Assembly (NCBI GenBank): GCA_038207625.1
Contig: JBBQZO010000026.1
Span: 1-64,000, forward strand
Direction: 5' to 3'
Origin: JBBQZO01 sp038207625
GTDB lineage: Bacteria > Pseudomonadota > Gammaproteobacteria > Burkholderiales > Burkholderiaceae_D
Length of the DNA: 64,000 bases
Part shown: positions 45,296-54,960 of the stretch, piece after piece
Position numbering within the stretch: position 1 is the first letter of the stretch
Layout of the letters: each line of letters opens with the position of its first letter
Position numbers and translations under genes: made by a program
Notes under the pieces: model-generated
Told to the model about the DNA's origin: nothing
Databases searched by the model: none
Seen by the model: only the letters and a program-made list of their open reading frames with translations

Positions 45296-45961
45296 TTAGG
45301 CCAGCAGGGCCGCCAGGGCGGCGCTGGCGGTGGCGCCGATATGCACCAGGAAATCCGTGCCCATGCTGGCGGTGAAACGTTCCGGATCGGCCGAGCCGAG
45401 GATCAGCAGACCGAAGGTGCCGGCGCTTGCGCTGCGCAGCGGCAAGATGGCGGTCGAGACGGTGCTGGCGGCGCCGTCCAGCCAGCGTACTGCCTCGAAG
45501 TCGTGGTTGCTGCCACAGTAGGGCGCCAGCAGGCTGTTGGCGAACATGCGCGCGTCGTCCGAGACGCCGGCGGCGAACCAGTCGCCGGCGTAGTCGGGGC
45601 CGGCGCCCCACAGGCGCAGTGTGGCCTGGGGCACCTGGAACTGGGTCTTCAAGGCGTCGACCAGGATGCGCGGCAGCTCGGCGTCGTGGCGCGCCGTCAG
45701 CAGGGCCTGGGTCCAGGCGTGGAATTTGTTGGCGATGGTGGCATTGTCCTGGGCCATGCGGATCAGCTCGTCCATGCGCAGTTCCAGTGTCTTGTACTTG
45801 TCGCGCATCACTTCCATCTGGCGCTCCTGCAGCGACACGGCGCGTCCGGTCAGCGGGCTGGCCAGTTTGATCTCGCCCAGCAGCGCGGCGTGCTGTTCGA
45901 AAAAATGCGGATTGTCGGTGAGAAATTGGGCGACAGCGGCGTGGTCGAGTGTTGCGATCAT
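45296..45961 (-). CDS. DUF484 family protein
   Basis: Conserved protein of 221 residues with a GAF-like fold and an N-terminal coiled coil. The opening VAQFLTDNPHFFEQHAALL and the late TFGLLILGSADPERFT are typical. The function is unknown, but it is nearly always linked to xerC. Start at 45961; the frame is open upstream without a plausible start. A G10 tract lies 25 bases before it. Confidence 0.9.
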   Translation of the reverse strand: MIATLDHAAVAQFLTDNPHFFEQHAALLGEIKLASPLTGRAVSLQERQMEVMRDKYKTLELRMDELIRMAQDNATIANKFHAWTQALLTARHDAELPRILVDALKTQFQVPQATLRLWGAGPDYAGDWFAAGVSDDARMFANSLLAPYCGSNHDFEAVRWLDGAASTVSTAILPLRSASAGTFGLLILGSADPERFTASMGTDFLVHIGATASAALAALLA

Positions 45962-45985
45962 GGGTAATCTTCGGTGTGGTGAACA

Positions 45986-45995
45986 GGGGGGGGGG
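45986..45995. repeat. G10 homopolymer upstream of DUF484-xerC
   Basis: Ten consecutive G in the leader of the DUF484 gene. Such tracts are prone to slipped-strand change and could alter promoter spacing or mRNA structure. It may also be an assembly-sensitive spot. Confidence 0.6.
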
Positions 45996-46085
45996 CGCGG
46001 CGCGGCGGCGCGCGGGCCAAGCGCAATTCTAACCGACCGCGCGGCGCGGGGGCGGCGTGGCGGGCGCAAATCGCGCGGCGCCATG

Positions 46086-46110
46086 AAAAAGGGACGCCCG
46101 CAGGCGTCCC
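46086..46110 (-). terminator. Intrinsic terminator after first porin gene
   Basis: GGGACGCC and GGCGTCCC form a perfect 8-bp stem with a 4-base loop, followed on the minus strand by five T. It lies 36 bases after the porin stop. Confidence 0.85.
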
Positions 46111-46145
46111 GGTCGGCAGGGCGGGCTGGCGCCGCCCCCGGTTGC

Positions 46146-47441
46146 TTAGAACCTGTGACGCATGCCCACTTGCAGCGCGCGGCTCGATTCGCCGGCCGTG
46201 CCGGTGAAGCCGCCCGAGGCGCTGGCCGCGCCAACTGCGTACTGACCCAGGTTCTGGTTCTTGATATACGCGACGACGGTGTAGAAGTCGGTGCGCTTGG
46301 ACAGATTGTAGTCATAACCGAGTGCATACTGGGTGGCATCGCTGTTCGAGGCCGTCTTGTCATCCTGGCGGCTGATCGAACCCATCAGACGACCGCTGCC
46401 CATCTTGTAGTGCATGCCGATCTGGTAGCTGGCCGCGTCGAGGTTGAAGTTACGCACCAAAGCGGTATTCAACTGGCCGGCCAGGGCGCCGCCCAGAGCA
46501 GGTCCGAAAGCGGCGAAGGTCGGTGCCAGCGCATCGTTGGCGACTCGGATGATGACCGAGTTTTCATTGCGTTGCTTGTGGTAGCCGGCGAAGAACTTCA
46601 TGTCGCCGGTGCTGTAGGAGCCACCGATCGTGGTGGTGATCAGGCCAGGATTGCCGACCTGGTCGGTGCCGCGACCGTAGCCGAGGCCGACGTCAAAGCC
46701 ATTGGCCTTGTATTTGGCGTTGGCCGACCACATTTTCTTGTCCAGCCCGACATAACCGGACTTTTCCACGCCATACATGACGGCCGCGCCGAAACCGCTC
46801 GGCAGTTCCATACGGTATTGAATCGACTTGTCGGAGCGAATCGTGATGCCGGCAGTGAGCAGGCCGCCTGTGCCGCCGACGATACCGCCCCAGCCACCAC
46901 CGGTGCCCGCTTCGAACGCATCGGCAGCAGCAAACACTTCATAGGCTGGGGTGTACATGCGCCCGATCATGACGGCGCCGCCTGGCGTGATCAGGCCGAC
47001 CATCGCGGTACGGTCGAACAGGGCGTTGTTGGGATTGACGTTAATGGCCGGTTGCAGCGCGGCGCGCACGCCAGCGAGCAGCTTGGCGGCCGTGGTCGCG
47101 CCACCGGCAGCGGCCGGAACGCCAAAGGCCAGTCCATCGGTCAAGGCATAACCCTGATTGCTGCTCAAATTGCCCGCTTGCTGGGTGCCCTTGTCGAGTT
47201 CAACGCGCGCTTCCAGAGTGAAGATTGCCTTGTAGCCGCCGCCGATGTCTTCGACGCCCTTGAAGCCGAGGCGCGAGCCGTCGGCGATCCCGCTGACGAT
47301 CTTCACCGAGGTGTCGCTGCCGCCATTCTTGGCATACATCACGCCCGCATCGGCGATGCCGTACACGGTCACGCTCGATTGTGCCAGCGCCGGAATGGCG
47401 AAGCAGCTTGCGATGGTTGCAGCGAGTAATTTTGTTTTCAT
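46146..47441 (-). CDS. Gram-negative trimeric porin (larger paralogue)
   Basis: Outer-membrane general porin of 431 residues with a signal peptide (1-20, ending ALAQ). SSVTVYGIADAGV at the mature start and a C-terminal VGMRHRF ending in Phe are typical of betaproteobacterial 16-strand porins. GGAGA precedes the start. It is longer than the second porin (356), mainly through loop regions around residues 100-160. The two genes lie in tandem but have separate terminators, so they are probably separate units. Confidence 0.95.
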   Translation of the reverse strand: MKTKLLAATIASCFAIPALAQSSVTVYGIADAGVMYAKNGGSDTSVKIVSGIADGSRLGFKGVEDIGGGYKAIFTLEARVELDKGTQQAGNLSSNQGYALTDGLAFGVPAAAGGATTAAKLLAGVRAALQPAINVNPNNALFDRTAMVGLITPGGAVMIGRMYTPAYEVFAAADAFEAGTGGGWGGIVGGTGGLLTAGITIRSDKSIQYRMELPSGFGAAVMYGVEKSGYVGLDKKMWSANAKYKANGFDVGLGYGRGTDQVGNPGLITTTIGGSYSTGDMKFFAGYHKQRNENSVIIRVANDALAPTFAAFGPALGGALAGQLNTALVRNFNLDAASYQIGMHYKMGSGRLMGSISRQDDKTASNSDATQYALGYDYNLSKRTDFYTVVAYIKNQNLGQYAVGAASASGGFTGTAGESSRALQVGMRHRF

Positions 47442-47628
47442 TGCGTCTCCAAGGGTATTTTTATCTGTAAAACGAACGTGCGTACTAATTCGTCCTGACC
47501 AATATGCCATTGTTCGTCAGGCTTGTACAGAATCGCGCTCGGCGTTGCCAAGACAGGTTGTGGAAAACACACAAAGGGTGGCGCCAAGCGCGCCGCCAGT
47601 GACCGTGGCAGCGCTTCAGCATAGAACG

Positions 47629-47664
47629 AAAAAAGGCGGACATGTCGCCATGTCCGCCCTTTTT
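47629..47664. terminator. Bidirectional-looking terminator after second porin gene
   Basis: GGCGGACATG (47635-47644) pairs perfectly with CATGTCCGCC (47649-47658) around TCGC. Six A lie on the left and five T on the right, so either strand would terminate. It ends the minus-strand porin at 47715 and insulates the next porin. The rest of 47442-47628 should hold the promoter of the larger porin, but I could not fix its boxes. Confidence 0.85.
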
Positions 47665-47714
47665 CTTGCTACGTCTTTCAAATCAGCACAGAAGACCGAC
47701 GTCTTCCCGGGTGA

Positions 47715-48785
47715 TTAGAAATTGTGGTGCACGCCCATGGCGAAGAAGTTGCTCGTGCCCAGAGCGGACGCGGTGCTTGGCTGCTTGCGCTGCGATGCTT
47801 CGACATACACGTAGGTACGCTTCGACAGGCTGTACTCGTAGCCCAGCGAGAACTGCTTGGTCTTGACCAGGCCGTCTGGCGACTTCTGGCCGTAACCTGC
47901 CAGGAATTTGCCGGCGCCGACGGTGTAGTTCGCGCCCAGCACCCAAGCTTTGGTGGTGGCATTAGTTACCAGTGTGTGACCTTGGTTTTGACGAGCGTAC
48001 AGTGCCGTCAATTTCAGATCAGCAACAGGAGCAACGCTACCGGCGATCGACCAGATTTTGGTCTCGACGGCATTGCGCTCGAAGGCCAACATGGCGCCAA
48101 CGTTGGCGTTCTTGTAGGTGCCCGACAGCGAGTAAGGCGTGGCCGATGCTTCTGCGCCTGCTGCGTACTGCGGTGCGAGGGCGTTGCCGTGACCGATGAT
48201 CGCCGGGCCACCATTGGCTTCTTTGGCGCCGACGGTGACATTGGCTTGGAAGCCGCCGCCGAATTCTGGCGAGTTGTAGAAGATTGCATTCGAGAAGCGG
48301 TTACCCGAGTTGCCAGCTGGATCGAGCGGAGCGCTGCCCGAACCCGAACCGTAGGTCGTCGCATAGCCGGCGACCAGAATGTCGGTGAGGTAACCGGCAG
48401 TCGACGGTACACCGTTCCATGGATCGAAGGCGCCAACGGACGCTTGGTAAGCGGTCAGGCCACGGCCCAGACGAACTTGACCGAAATCACCTTGCAGGCC
48501 GACGCGCGACTCGCCTTGGAACAACGGACGGGTGGTGCTTTCCGGGGTGCCGGTATCTGGCTCGTAACGCACTTCCAGTTGGAACGTTGCTTTCAGGCCA
48601 TTGCCCAGTTCTTCAGTACCTTTGAAACCCAGCTTGTTGTTATCGCGTTTGCCGATGGCCAGGGTGGACTCGGACTTCTTGGTGACGCCAGCATCGATCG
48701 TGCCGTAGATGGTGACAGCCGATTGTGCGTGTGCTACACCGGCGAATGCGCCCAGAAGTGCCAGCGCCAACAGTGATTTTTTCAT
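47715..48785 (-). CDS. Gram-negative trimeric porin
   Basis: General diffusion porin of 356 residues with a signal peptide (1-20, ending VAHAQ). The mature start SAVTIYGTIDAGVTKKSEST, the LGFKGTEELGNGL block and the C-terminal AMGVHHNF ending in Phe mark the family. A 16-strand trimeric barrel is expected. It is transcribed away from the long spacer 48786-49240. Confidence 0.96.
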   Translation of the reverse strand: MKKSLLALALLGAFAGVAHAQSAVTIYGTIDAGVTKKSESTLAIGKRDNNKLGFKGTEELGNGLKATFQLEVRYEPDTGTPESTTRPLFQGESRVGLQGDFGQVRLGRGLTAYQASVGAFDPWNGVPSTAGYLTDILVAGYATTYGSGSGSAPLDPAGNSGNRFSNAIFYNSPEFGGGFQANVTVGAKEANGGPAIIGHGNALAPQYAAGAEASATPYSLSGTYKNANVGAMLAFERNAVETKIWSIAGSVAPVADLKLTALYARQNQGHTLVTNATTKAWVLGANYTVGAGKFLAGYGQKSPDGLVKTKQFSLGYEYSLSKRTYVYVEASQRKQPSTASALGTSNFFAMGVHHNF

Positions 48786-49240
48786 GTGTTATTCCTTAAA
48801 AAGTGAATCGATTGAATCCGTAGAGCATTGAGGTGCGAGTTACTGAACACTCGGATGAGCTGAACCTTAAATGCTTGTTGCGTCAATCTTGTCGGATTGG
48901 TGAATTATGAGGGGTCTCATTGGTTGAAAGCTAATAATTCGACGTGCATTGTTGTATTTTTGAAACGCGGGAATCGGCGTGATCGTGCCGTTTTGTGCGC
49001 AATGGCGGGGCTGCTGCGTGCCGGAGCAGGCGTGCGCGCGATGCGAACCTTGTGCTGCATCAAGCTCTGTCCATGCGGCAAGCACGCTGGCGGCCCGCAT
49101 CGCCTACACTGTTCTGGCCTGCGACGGCTTTCCCTGATTTGTTGTATATTGGAAACCTTGGTGCAAAAATTATATAAACAGAAATGTTTTGTAACATCTG
49201 CGTCGAACTCAGCTAACGAAACAATGGTATCTATTAGACG
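48786..49240. other. 455-base AT-richer intergenic region between divergent genes
   Basis: No protein gene is supported. The region must contain the promoter of the minus-strand porin (left side) and that of the plus-strand repeat protein (right side, see 49149-49178). The small ORFs inside have no ribosome sites or homologous look. The length would permit regulatory binding sites or a small RNA, but I see no clear candidate. Confidence 0.5.
49149..49178 (+). promoter_or_regulatory. Probable promoter of the Sel1-like gene
   Basis: TTGGAA (49149-49154) is followed after 16 bases by TATATA (49171-49176), or after 18 by TATAAA. It lies about 63 bases before the start at 49241. Confidence 0.45.
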
Positions 49241-50773
49241 ATGGCAAATCGTGAAGAACTCGGCATCATCCGTGGTGCCCGCGCCGGGCGCGCAGAAGCG
49301 CAGCTAGCGCTGGGCAAGTTGTATCTGTCCGGCAGCACAGGTTTGCCCAAGAGCCTGCCGACGGCGGTGCATTGGCTGGACCGGGCTGCCCAGCAAGACT
49401 GTGATGAAGCGTGGAAGCTGATCGCCACCCATATTCCGCTCGAGCTGGCGCAGCGCGACGCGTCGCGTTTGACGCCATGGTACGAGCGCGCCTACGACGA
49501 CGGCGACGCCCAGGCTGGCCTGGTGTTGGCGCAACTGGTGCTCGACGGCGATCAGGGTGACGCCTTGCTGCGCGTCAAGGCACTGACGGCGCTGGACGCG
49601 GCGGCCCAGTCGGGCTTGCCGGAAGCCCAGTGGCTGCTGGCGCGTCAGCGGGCGCTGGATAGCGCCGTGCCGATGCCGTCCAGCGCCCCGCTGGCGGCGC
49701 CCGGCCTGCCCGACCCGTATCACGCGCAATGGCTAGAGCGCGCCGCCGACAGCGGCGTGCCCGAGGCGCGCTTCGCGTTGATCGAACGGGCCTGGGACGG
49801 CGAGCAATGGGCGCTGTACATCGAACGCGCCTTGCCGCTGGCGCAGACGCTGGCCGACCAGAGTGCGCCCGCCGGTCTGTCGCCGGACGCGCTGCGGCTG
49901 CTGGCGCGCTGCGCCCAGTTGCTGACCGACGGGCGCGTCGCGCAGACGCTCGAACCGGCGCGCATCCAACGTTTCTGGGAACTGGCCGCGCACGGGCACG
50001 AGCGTACGGCGCAGCTGGCGATGGGGCTGTGGCTGGCGCGCATGGAAGTCAATGGCAGCCGCACCAACGACGGGCCCGGTTCGGCCAATTTCAAGAAGGC
50101 CATTCGCTGGCTGGCGCTGGCCGGTGAGCAGGGGCTGGCCGAAGCCTGGTTCGCGCTGTCGCGCATCTACAGCAAGCCCGAATTTTCGCAGCGCAATATC
50201 GCGATCGCTCAGGACTATCTTGAGCGCGCCGCCGACATGGGCTATCGCGACGCCCAGCTCGAGTGCGGCCTGAACGCCTGGCGGGCGCGCCGCGAGCAGG
50301 AGCACAATGATGTGCGGGCCAGCTACTGGCTGCAGAAGGCGGCCGGGCAGGGTTGCCCGCAGGCCCAGGCGGCGCTGCTGAAGATCGCGCCGCGCGGCGC
50401 GCCGCTCGACTGGGGCGACGCGGCCCTGTCACGCGATCTGATCAGCAGCCATCCATTTCTGGCCGCGCGCATCGAACTGGCGGCGCTGTTCAACCTGACG
50501 CGCGCCGAGGCCCTGCTGCTCGATGTCAAAGCGGCCGACCACGGCCATTGCCTGCTGGTCGATATCCGCGCCAGCTACCGGCGCAGCAAGCGCCGCGTGG
50601 TGTTGCTGCAAACGGCCCAGGAACGTCAGGGGCTGGACCGCATCGTGCGCCTGTTCGAGGATATCGATTGCGGCCCGAGCGGACCGGAAGGCAACTACCG
50701 CCAGCGGCTGTACCGTTTCAAAACCTTGTTGCCAGGCACCTTCGCCGAGCGCGCCGACGAACCGGCGGATTGA
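49241..50773 (+). CDS. Sel1/TPR-like repeat protein
   Basis: A 510-residue protein without a signal peptide. Sel1-like repeats of about 36 residues can be followed (for example AGRAEAQLALGKLYLSGSTG, EQGLAEAWFALSRIYSKPEF and DMGYRDAQLECGLNAWRARR). A C-terminal non-repeat domain (about 400-505) contains HCLLVDIRASYRRSKRRVVL. Sel1 repeats mediate protein contacts; the partner is unknown. ATG 49241 lacks a strong ribosome site. Confidence 0.8.
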   Translation: MANREELGIIRGARAGRAEAQLALGKLYLSGSTGLPKSLPTAVHWLDRAAQQDCDEAWKLIATHIPLELAQRDASRLTPWYERAYDDGDAQAGLVLAQLVLDGDQGDALLRVKALTALDAAAQSGLPEAQWLLARQRALDSAVPMPSSAPLAAPGLPDPYHAQWLERAADSGVPEARFALIERAWDGEQWALYIERALPLAQTLADQSAPAGLSPDALRLLARCAQLLTDGRVAQTLEPARIQRFWELAAHGHERTAQLAMGLWLARMEVNGSRTNDGPGSANFKKAIRWLALAGEQGLAEAWFALSRIYSKPEFSQRNIAIAQDYLERAADMGYRDAQLECGLNAWRARREQEHNDVRASYWLQKAAGQGCPQAQAALLKIAPRGAPLDWGDAALSRDLISSHPFLAARIELAALFNLTRAEALLLDVKAADHGHCLLVDIRASYRRSKRRVVLLQTAQERQGLDRIVRLFEDIDCGPSGPEGNYRQRLYRFKTLLPGTFAERADEPAD

Positions 50774-50798
50774 CGCGGCGCAGCGCCAGCGTCGGTTC

Positions 50799-51653
50799 TT
50801 ACAGCGCGATTTCACCTTCAAACACGGTCACAGCCGGTCCGGTCAGAAACACCGGGCTGCCTTCGCCGGCCCAGGCGATCGACAACTCGCCGCCGCGCGC
50901 ACGCACCGCCACTGGCGAGTCGAGCAAGCCGCGCCGGATGCCGGCCACCACCGCCGCACACGAACCGGTGCCGCAGGCGAGCGTCTCGCCGGCGCCCCGT
51001 TCCCAGACCCGCAAGGCGATGTGCTGGCGGTCCAGCACTTGCATGTAACCGGCATTGACCCGGCGCGGAAAGCGCGCATGATGTTCGATTTGCGGGCCGC
51101 TGACGGCCAGTGGCGCCGTGCCCACGTCATCGACCACCTGCACCGCGTGCGGATTGCCCATCGACACCACCGAGACCGCGACGCCCGGCGTGCCGTCCAA
51201 TGTGAGTGGCCACAGCGTGTCGCGTCCCTGTGCGATGCCATCCAGGCCGGCCGCGTCGAAGGGCACCTTGGCCGGATCGAGTTCGGGCGCGCCCATGTCG
51301 ACCGTGACGCTGCCATCATCTTCCAGGCGCGGGGCGATGATGCCGGCCATGGTTTGCACGCGGATGCTGCGCGCCTGGCTCAGTCCGTGGTCGGCCACGA
51401 AACGGGCGAAGGCGCGCGCGCCGTTGCCGCATTGCTCGACTTCGCCGCCATCGGCGTTGAAGATGCGGTAGCGAAAATCGCAATCGGGTGTGGTCGATGC
51501 CTCGACGATCAGGATCTGGTCGGCGCCGATGCCAAAGCGCCGGTCGGCCAAGCGCCGCCACTGGGCCGCGCTCAGGTCGACCGTCTGGTTGATCGCGTCG
51601 ATGACGATGAAGTCATTGCCGGCCCCGTGCATTTTGGTGAATTTGAGTTTCAT
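50799..51653 (-). CDS. dapF: Diaminopimelate epimerase
   Basis: Converts LL- to meso-diaminopimelate for lysine and peptidoglycan. The 284 residues keep the two active-site cysteines, C75 in EQCGNGARA and C227 in ACGTGSCAA, and the opening [11 protein letters not shown]. It is downstream of the two acyltransferase genes on the minus strand, a frequent order in betaproteobacteria. Confidence 0.97.
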   Translation of the reverse strand: MKLKFTKMHGAGNDFIVIDAINQTVDLSAAQWRRLADRRFGIGADQILIVEASTTPDCDFRYRIFNADGGEVEQCGNGARAFARFVADHGLSQARSIRVQTMAGIIAPRLEDDGSVTVDMGAPELDPAKVPFDAAGLDGIAQGRDTLWPLTLDGTPGVAVSVVSMGNPHAVQVVDDVGTAPLAVSGPQIEHHARFPRRVNAGYMQVLDRQHIALRVWERGAGETLACGTGSCAAVVAGIRRGLLDSPVAVRARGGELSIAWAGEGSPVFLTGPAVTVFEGEIAL

Positions 51654-51686
51654 GCTAATAGTATACGTCGATCCGGGCCGCGCCGC

Positions 51687-52595
51687 TCAGGACTGCAGCG
51701 CCTGCTCGCTGTCGGTGTCGGCCGACGCGGTGCCATACAGCGACGGTGCGCCGGGCGGACGGGTCTTGAAACGCTTGTGGGTCCAGAAATACTCGGCCGG
51801 CGCCTCGTGCACGCGTTCTTCGATGAAGGCGTTCATGCGCCGGGTGGCGGCCACCAGGTCATCGTCCGGGTAGTTGTCCCAGGCCGGATAGAACTTCACG
51901 CGCCAGCCCTGGAAGTTCGGCAGGAAGGTCGCCACCACCGGGATCACTTGCGCGCTGACGGCGCCGGCGATGCGCGCCGGCGCCGTCAGCGTGGCCGCCG
52001 GCACGCCGAAGAAGGGCACGAAAGTGGCATCCTTGGGGCCGAAATCCATGTCCGGCAGCATGAAATACGGCAGGCCGTCGCGAATCGCGCGCAGGATCGG
52101 CTTCACACCCTGCTGGCGCGAGAACAGCTGGACCGGCCGGAAGCGCGAACGGCCGCGCCGCAACACCTCGTCGAAGGCGCGATTCTTTTGTTGCACATAA
52201 ATCGAGCACAAGCTCGACTCGAGCATCACCGCCACGCCGGCCACGTCCAGGCAGACGAAGTGCGGGCACAGCAGGATGGTCGGGCCGGCCGCGATCGCCG
52301 CCAGCGGCACGCCCGGTTCGACGACGATCAGGCGGCGCAGGCGCTGTGGCGAGGCCCACCACAAAATACCGCGCTCCCACACGCTGCGCGAATAGGCCTG
52401 GAAATGCTGGCGCGCCAGCGTGACCCGCTGCGCTTCCGACAGCTGCGGCATGCACAGGCGCAAATTGGTCAGTGCCACGTGACGGCGCGCCTTGAGCAGC
52501 AGGAACAGCACGCTGCCGACGAAGTTGCCGAAGCGCCCCAGCAGCGGCAAGGGCAGCCAGTGCAGCAGCCACATCAGGCCCAGCAGCAGCCTCAC
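51687..52595 (-). CDS. Lipid A late acyltransferase, LpxL/LpxM family (second copy)
   Basis: Inner-membrane acyltransferase adding a secondary acyl chain to lipid A, 302 residues. An N-terminal membrane segment (LLLGLMWLLHWLPLPLLG) precedes the catalytic HFVCLD (His-x4-Asp). The start is GTG 52595, whose bases overlap the TGA stop of the upstream paralogue, so the two are translationally coupled. The C-terminal EYFWTHKRFKTRP is conserved. Which position of lipid A it modifies cannot be told. Confidence 0.9.
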   Translation of the reverse strand: MRLLLGLMWLLHWLPLPLLGRFGNFVGSVLFLLLKARRHVALTNLRLCMPQLSEAQRVTLARQHFQAYSRSVWERGILWWASPQRLRRLIVVEPGVPLAAIAAGPTILLCPHFVCLDVAGVAVMLESSLCSIYVQQKNRAFDEVLRRGRSRFRPVQLFSRQQGVKPILRAIRDGLPYFMLPDMDFGPKDATFVPFFGVPAATLTAPARIAGAVSAQVIPVVATFLPNFQGWRVKFYPAWDNYPDDDLVAATRRMNAFIEERVHEAPAEYFWTHKRFKTRPPGAPSLYGTASADTDSEQALQS

Positions 52596-53443
52596 GGGGC
52601 CACCTCGGGCGCCGGCGCCGGGACGCCTGGTGGTTGTTTGTAGCGGTTGTAGCTCCAGAAATACTGCGCCGGGCAGCGCGCGATCAACTGCTCCATCGCA
52701 AAGTTGATGGCGCGCGCCTGCTGTTGCGCGTCGCCGCTCAGTTCGCCCTCGAAGGGCACGAAGCGCACCACGAAGCCGCGTCCCCAGGAAAGCCGCTCGG
52801 CATACACCAGAATGATCTGCGCGTCGCCCATCTGGGCCAGCTTGGCCGGCAGCGTCATTGTGTAGGCGCTGCGTCCGAAAAAATCGGCCCACACACCCTC
52901 GCCGGCGGAGGGCACCTGGTCCGGCAGCAGGCCGATCGGCAAGCCGCGCTTGAGCGTCTTGGCCAGGATGCGCACGCCGGACAGGTTGGCCGGCGCCAAG
53001 TGCAGATTGTGGCGCGCGCGCGCCCCTTCGATCAGCGGTTTCAACGCCGCCTTGCGCGGCGGGCGGTACATCACGGTGAGTGGCGTGCGCTGGGCGATCT
53101 GCTGGGCGGTGATCTCGAAGCAACCCAGGTGGGGCGTGAGGAACACGATGCCGCGCCCGCTGTCGAGTACGCTTTGCACATAATCCCAGTTGTCGTCGCG
53201 CGCGTGGCGTGCCACCCGCTCGGGCGCGGCGCACCAGATGAAGGGCAGCTCGACGATGCTCTTGCCCGCTTCGGCGATGGCGCGGCTCAGATGATCGGCA
53301 AAACCGGCATGCGTGAGGTTGCTGCGCAGGCGCCGCCGATAGGACGGCGCGGCAAGGTAGACCAGCCAGCCCAGCGTGCTGCCGAAAGCATGCAATATGG
53401 GCAAGGGCAGGATGGACAAAAGGCGGAATAGAGGGACTAACAT
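52592..53443 (-). CDS. Lipid A late acyltransferase, LpxL/HtrB family (first copy)
   Basis: Paralogue of the following gene, 283 residues, with an N-terminal membrane helix and catalytic HLGCFE (His-x4-Glu), as in HtrB. Other conserved parts are LPDQVPSAGEG and QYFWSYNRYK. Two consecutive copies suggest that one acts as lauroyl transferase and the other as the second acyl transferase. The gene is divergent from metK. Confidence 0.9.
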   Translation of the reverse strand: MLVPLFRLLSILPLPILHAFGSTLGWLVYLAAPSYRRRLRSNLTHAGFADHLSRAIAEAGKSIVELPFIWCAAPERVARHARDDNWDYVQSVLDSGRGIVFLTPHLGCFEITAQQIAQRTPLTVMYRPPRKAALKPLIEGARARHNLHLAPANLSGVRILAKTLKRGLPIGLLPDQVPSAGEGVWADFFGRSAYTMTLPAKLAQMGDAQIILVYAERLSWGRGFVVRFVPFEGELSGDAQQQARAINFAMEQLIARCPAQYFWSYNRYKQPPGVPAPAPEVAP

Positions 53444-53535
53444 CGGTCTGATAGCTTGCTAGGAGTGGGCAGTTGCCCAACCAAATTTTTTTTAAGAAGC
53501 GTAAAATACCACGTATGCAGGATCCGCTGAGTTAA

Positions 53536-53600
53536 TAGACAACTTGCGAAGCGGAATATAAATATCGCTAAAGCGTCGCAGGCGGTGTGTTTGCTGCGAC
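53536..53600 (+). promoter_or_regulatory. Candidate metK promoter and leader hairpin
   Basis: TAGACA (53536-53541) precedes TATAAA (53557-53562) with 15-base spacing, or TAAATA with 17. Downstream, GTCGCAG (53575-53581) pairs with CTGCGAC (53594-53600), ending 29 bases before metK. No known SAM riboswitch class could be matched. The hairpin could affect translation. Confidence 0.35.
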
Positions 53601-53629
53601 AAGTACTCAACCAGCAACAGGAGCTTGCT

Positions 53630-54796
53630 ATGTCGAACGACTACCTCTTCACCTCCGAATCCGTGTCGGAAGGCCATCCCGATAAAGTCGCGGATCAGAT
53701 TTCCGACGCCATCCTTGACGCCATCCTGGCACAAGACCCGAAAGCGCGCGTCGCCGCCGAAACGCTGTGCAACACCGGTCTGGTGGTGCTGGCCGGCGAG
53801 ATTACCACCCACGCCAACGTCGATTATATCCATGTCGCGCGCGAAACCATCAAGCGCATCGGCTATGACAATACCGACTTCGGCATCGACTATCGCGGCT
53901 GCGCCGTGATGGTGTGCTATGACAAGCAGTCGCCCGACATCGCCCAGGGTGTTGACGAAGGCGCTGGCATGGACCTCGATCAGGGCGCCGGCGACCAGGG
54001 CCTGATGTTTGGCTACGCTTGCGACGAGACGCCGGAACTGATGCCGGCCGCGATTTACTATGCGCACCGACTGGTCGAGCGCCAGTCGCAACTGCGCAAG
54101 GACGGCCGCCTGCCATGGCTGCGTCCGGACGCCAAGTCGCAGGTCACGCTGCGCTACGTCGACGGCCAGCCGGTCGGCGTCGACACGGTGGTGCTGTCGA
54201 CCCAGCACTCGCCCGATATTTCGCACAAGCACATCGAAGAAGCGGTGATCGAAGACATCATCAAGCAGGTATTGCCGCGCGAGTGGCTGGTCAACACGCG
54301 CTATCTGGTCAACCCGACCGGGCGTTTCGTGATCGGCGGACCGCAAGGCGATTGCGGCCTGACCGGACGCAAGATCATCGTTGACACCTACGGCGGCGCC
54401 TGCCCGCATGGCGGCGGGGCGTTCTCCGGCAAGGATCCGTCCAAGGTCGACCGTTCGGCTGCCTACGCGGCCCGTTACGTGGCCAAGAACATCGTCGCGG
54501 CTGGTCTGGCGCGCCAGTGCCAGATCCAGGTCAGCTACGCCATCGGCGTGGCCAAGCCGATCAACATCACCGTCTACACCGAAGGCACGGGCGTGATTCC
54601 CGACGCGCAGATCGCCGCGCTGGTGCATGAGCATTTCGACCTGCGCCCGAAAGGCATCGTGCAAATGCTCGATCTGCTGCGCCCGATTTACCAGAAGAGC
54701 GCAGCCTACGGCCACTTCGGCCGCGAAGAGCCGGAATTCACCTGGGAGCGCACCGACAAGGTGGCGCTGCTGCGCGCCGAAGCGGGTCTGAGCTAA
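53630..54796 (+). CDS. metK: S-adenosylmethionine synthetase
   Basis: Makes SAM from methionine and ATP. The 388 residues are full length. Visible motifs include the N-terminal [20 protein letters not shown], the methionine-loop [12 protein letters not shown] and [23 protein letters not shown] 53630 has an AACAGGAG ribosome site. It is followed by a strong terminator before the SAH riboswitch and ahcY. Confidence 0.98.
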   Translation: MSNDYLFTSESVSEGHPDKVADQISDAILDAILAQDPKARVAAETLCNTGLVVLAGEITTHANVDYIHVARETIKRIGYDNTDFGIDYRGCAVMVCYDKQSPDIAQGVDEGAGMDLDQGAGDQGLMFGYACDETPELMPAAIYYAHRLVERQSQLRKDGRLPWLRPDAKSQVTLRYVDGQPVGVDTVVLSTQHSPDISHKHIEEAVIEDIIKQVLPREWLVNTRYLVNPTGRFVIGGPQGDCGLTGRKIIVDTYGGACPHGGGAFSGKDPSKVDRSAAYAARYVAKNIVAAGLARQCQIQVSYAIGVAKPINITVYTEGTGVIPDAQIAALVHEHFDLRPKGIVQMLDLLRPIYQKSAAYGHFGREEPEFTWERTDKVALLRAEAGLS

Positions 54797-54845
54797 GTTA
54801 TTTGCGCGTGCACGGGCCACTTGGCCCCTGCGCGCAGCGTAAAGG

Positions 54846-54879
54846 TGCGTCCCGGCCCGGCCTAGGACGCATTTTTTTT
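54846..54879 (+). terminator. Intrinsic terminator after metK
   Basis: TGCGTCC (54846-54852) pairs with GGACGCA (54865-54871), followed by eight T (54872-54879). A further long GC hairpin (54804-54835) lies just upstream. Together they end the metK transcript, so ahcY needs its own promoter. Confidence 0.88.
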
Positions 54880-54947
54880 GCCCGTTTGCGACGCACGCGA
54901 CGCAACAGTGCGCAAAATTTGGCTGGCAAAACCGGTCGCCACGGTGC

Positions 54948-54953
54948 TAAACT
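54948..54953 (+). promoter_or_regulatory. Candidate -10 box of the ahcY promoter
   Basis: TAAACT lies 7 bases before the first base of the SAH aptamer, so the RNA would begin almost exactly at the riboswitch. No good -35 box is visible at the usual spacing, so an activator or a weak promoter is possible. Confidence 0.4.
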
Positions 54954-54960
54954 GCGAAGT

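Noticed and set aside
48867..49307. Small ORFs in the 455-base spacer upstream of the Sel1-like gene
   Set aside because: They lack ribosome sites and protein-like composition, and they overlap the presumed promoters.
53444..53629. SAM riboswitch upstream of metK
   Set aside because: I looked for the conserved cores of SAM-I, SAM-II and SAM/SAH types and could not align any of them.
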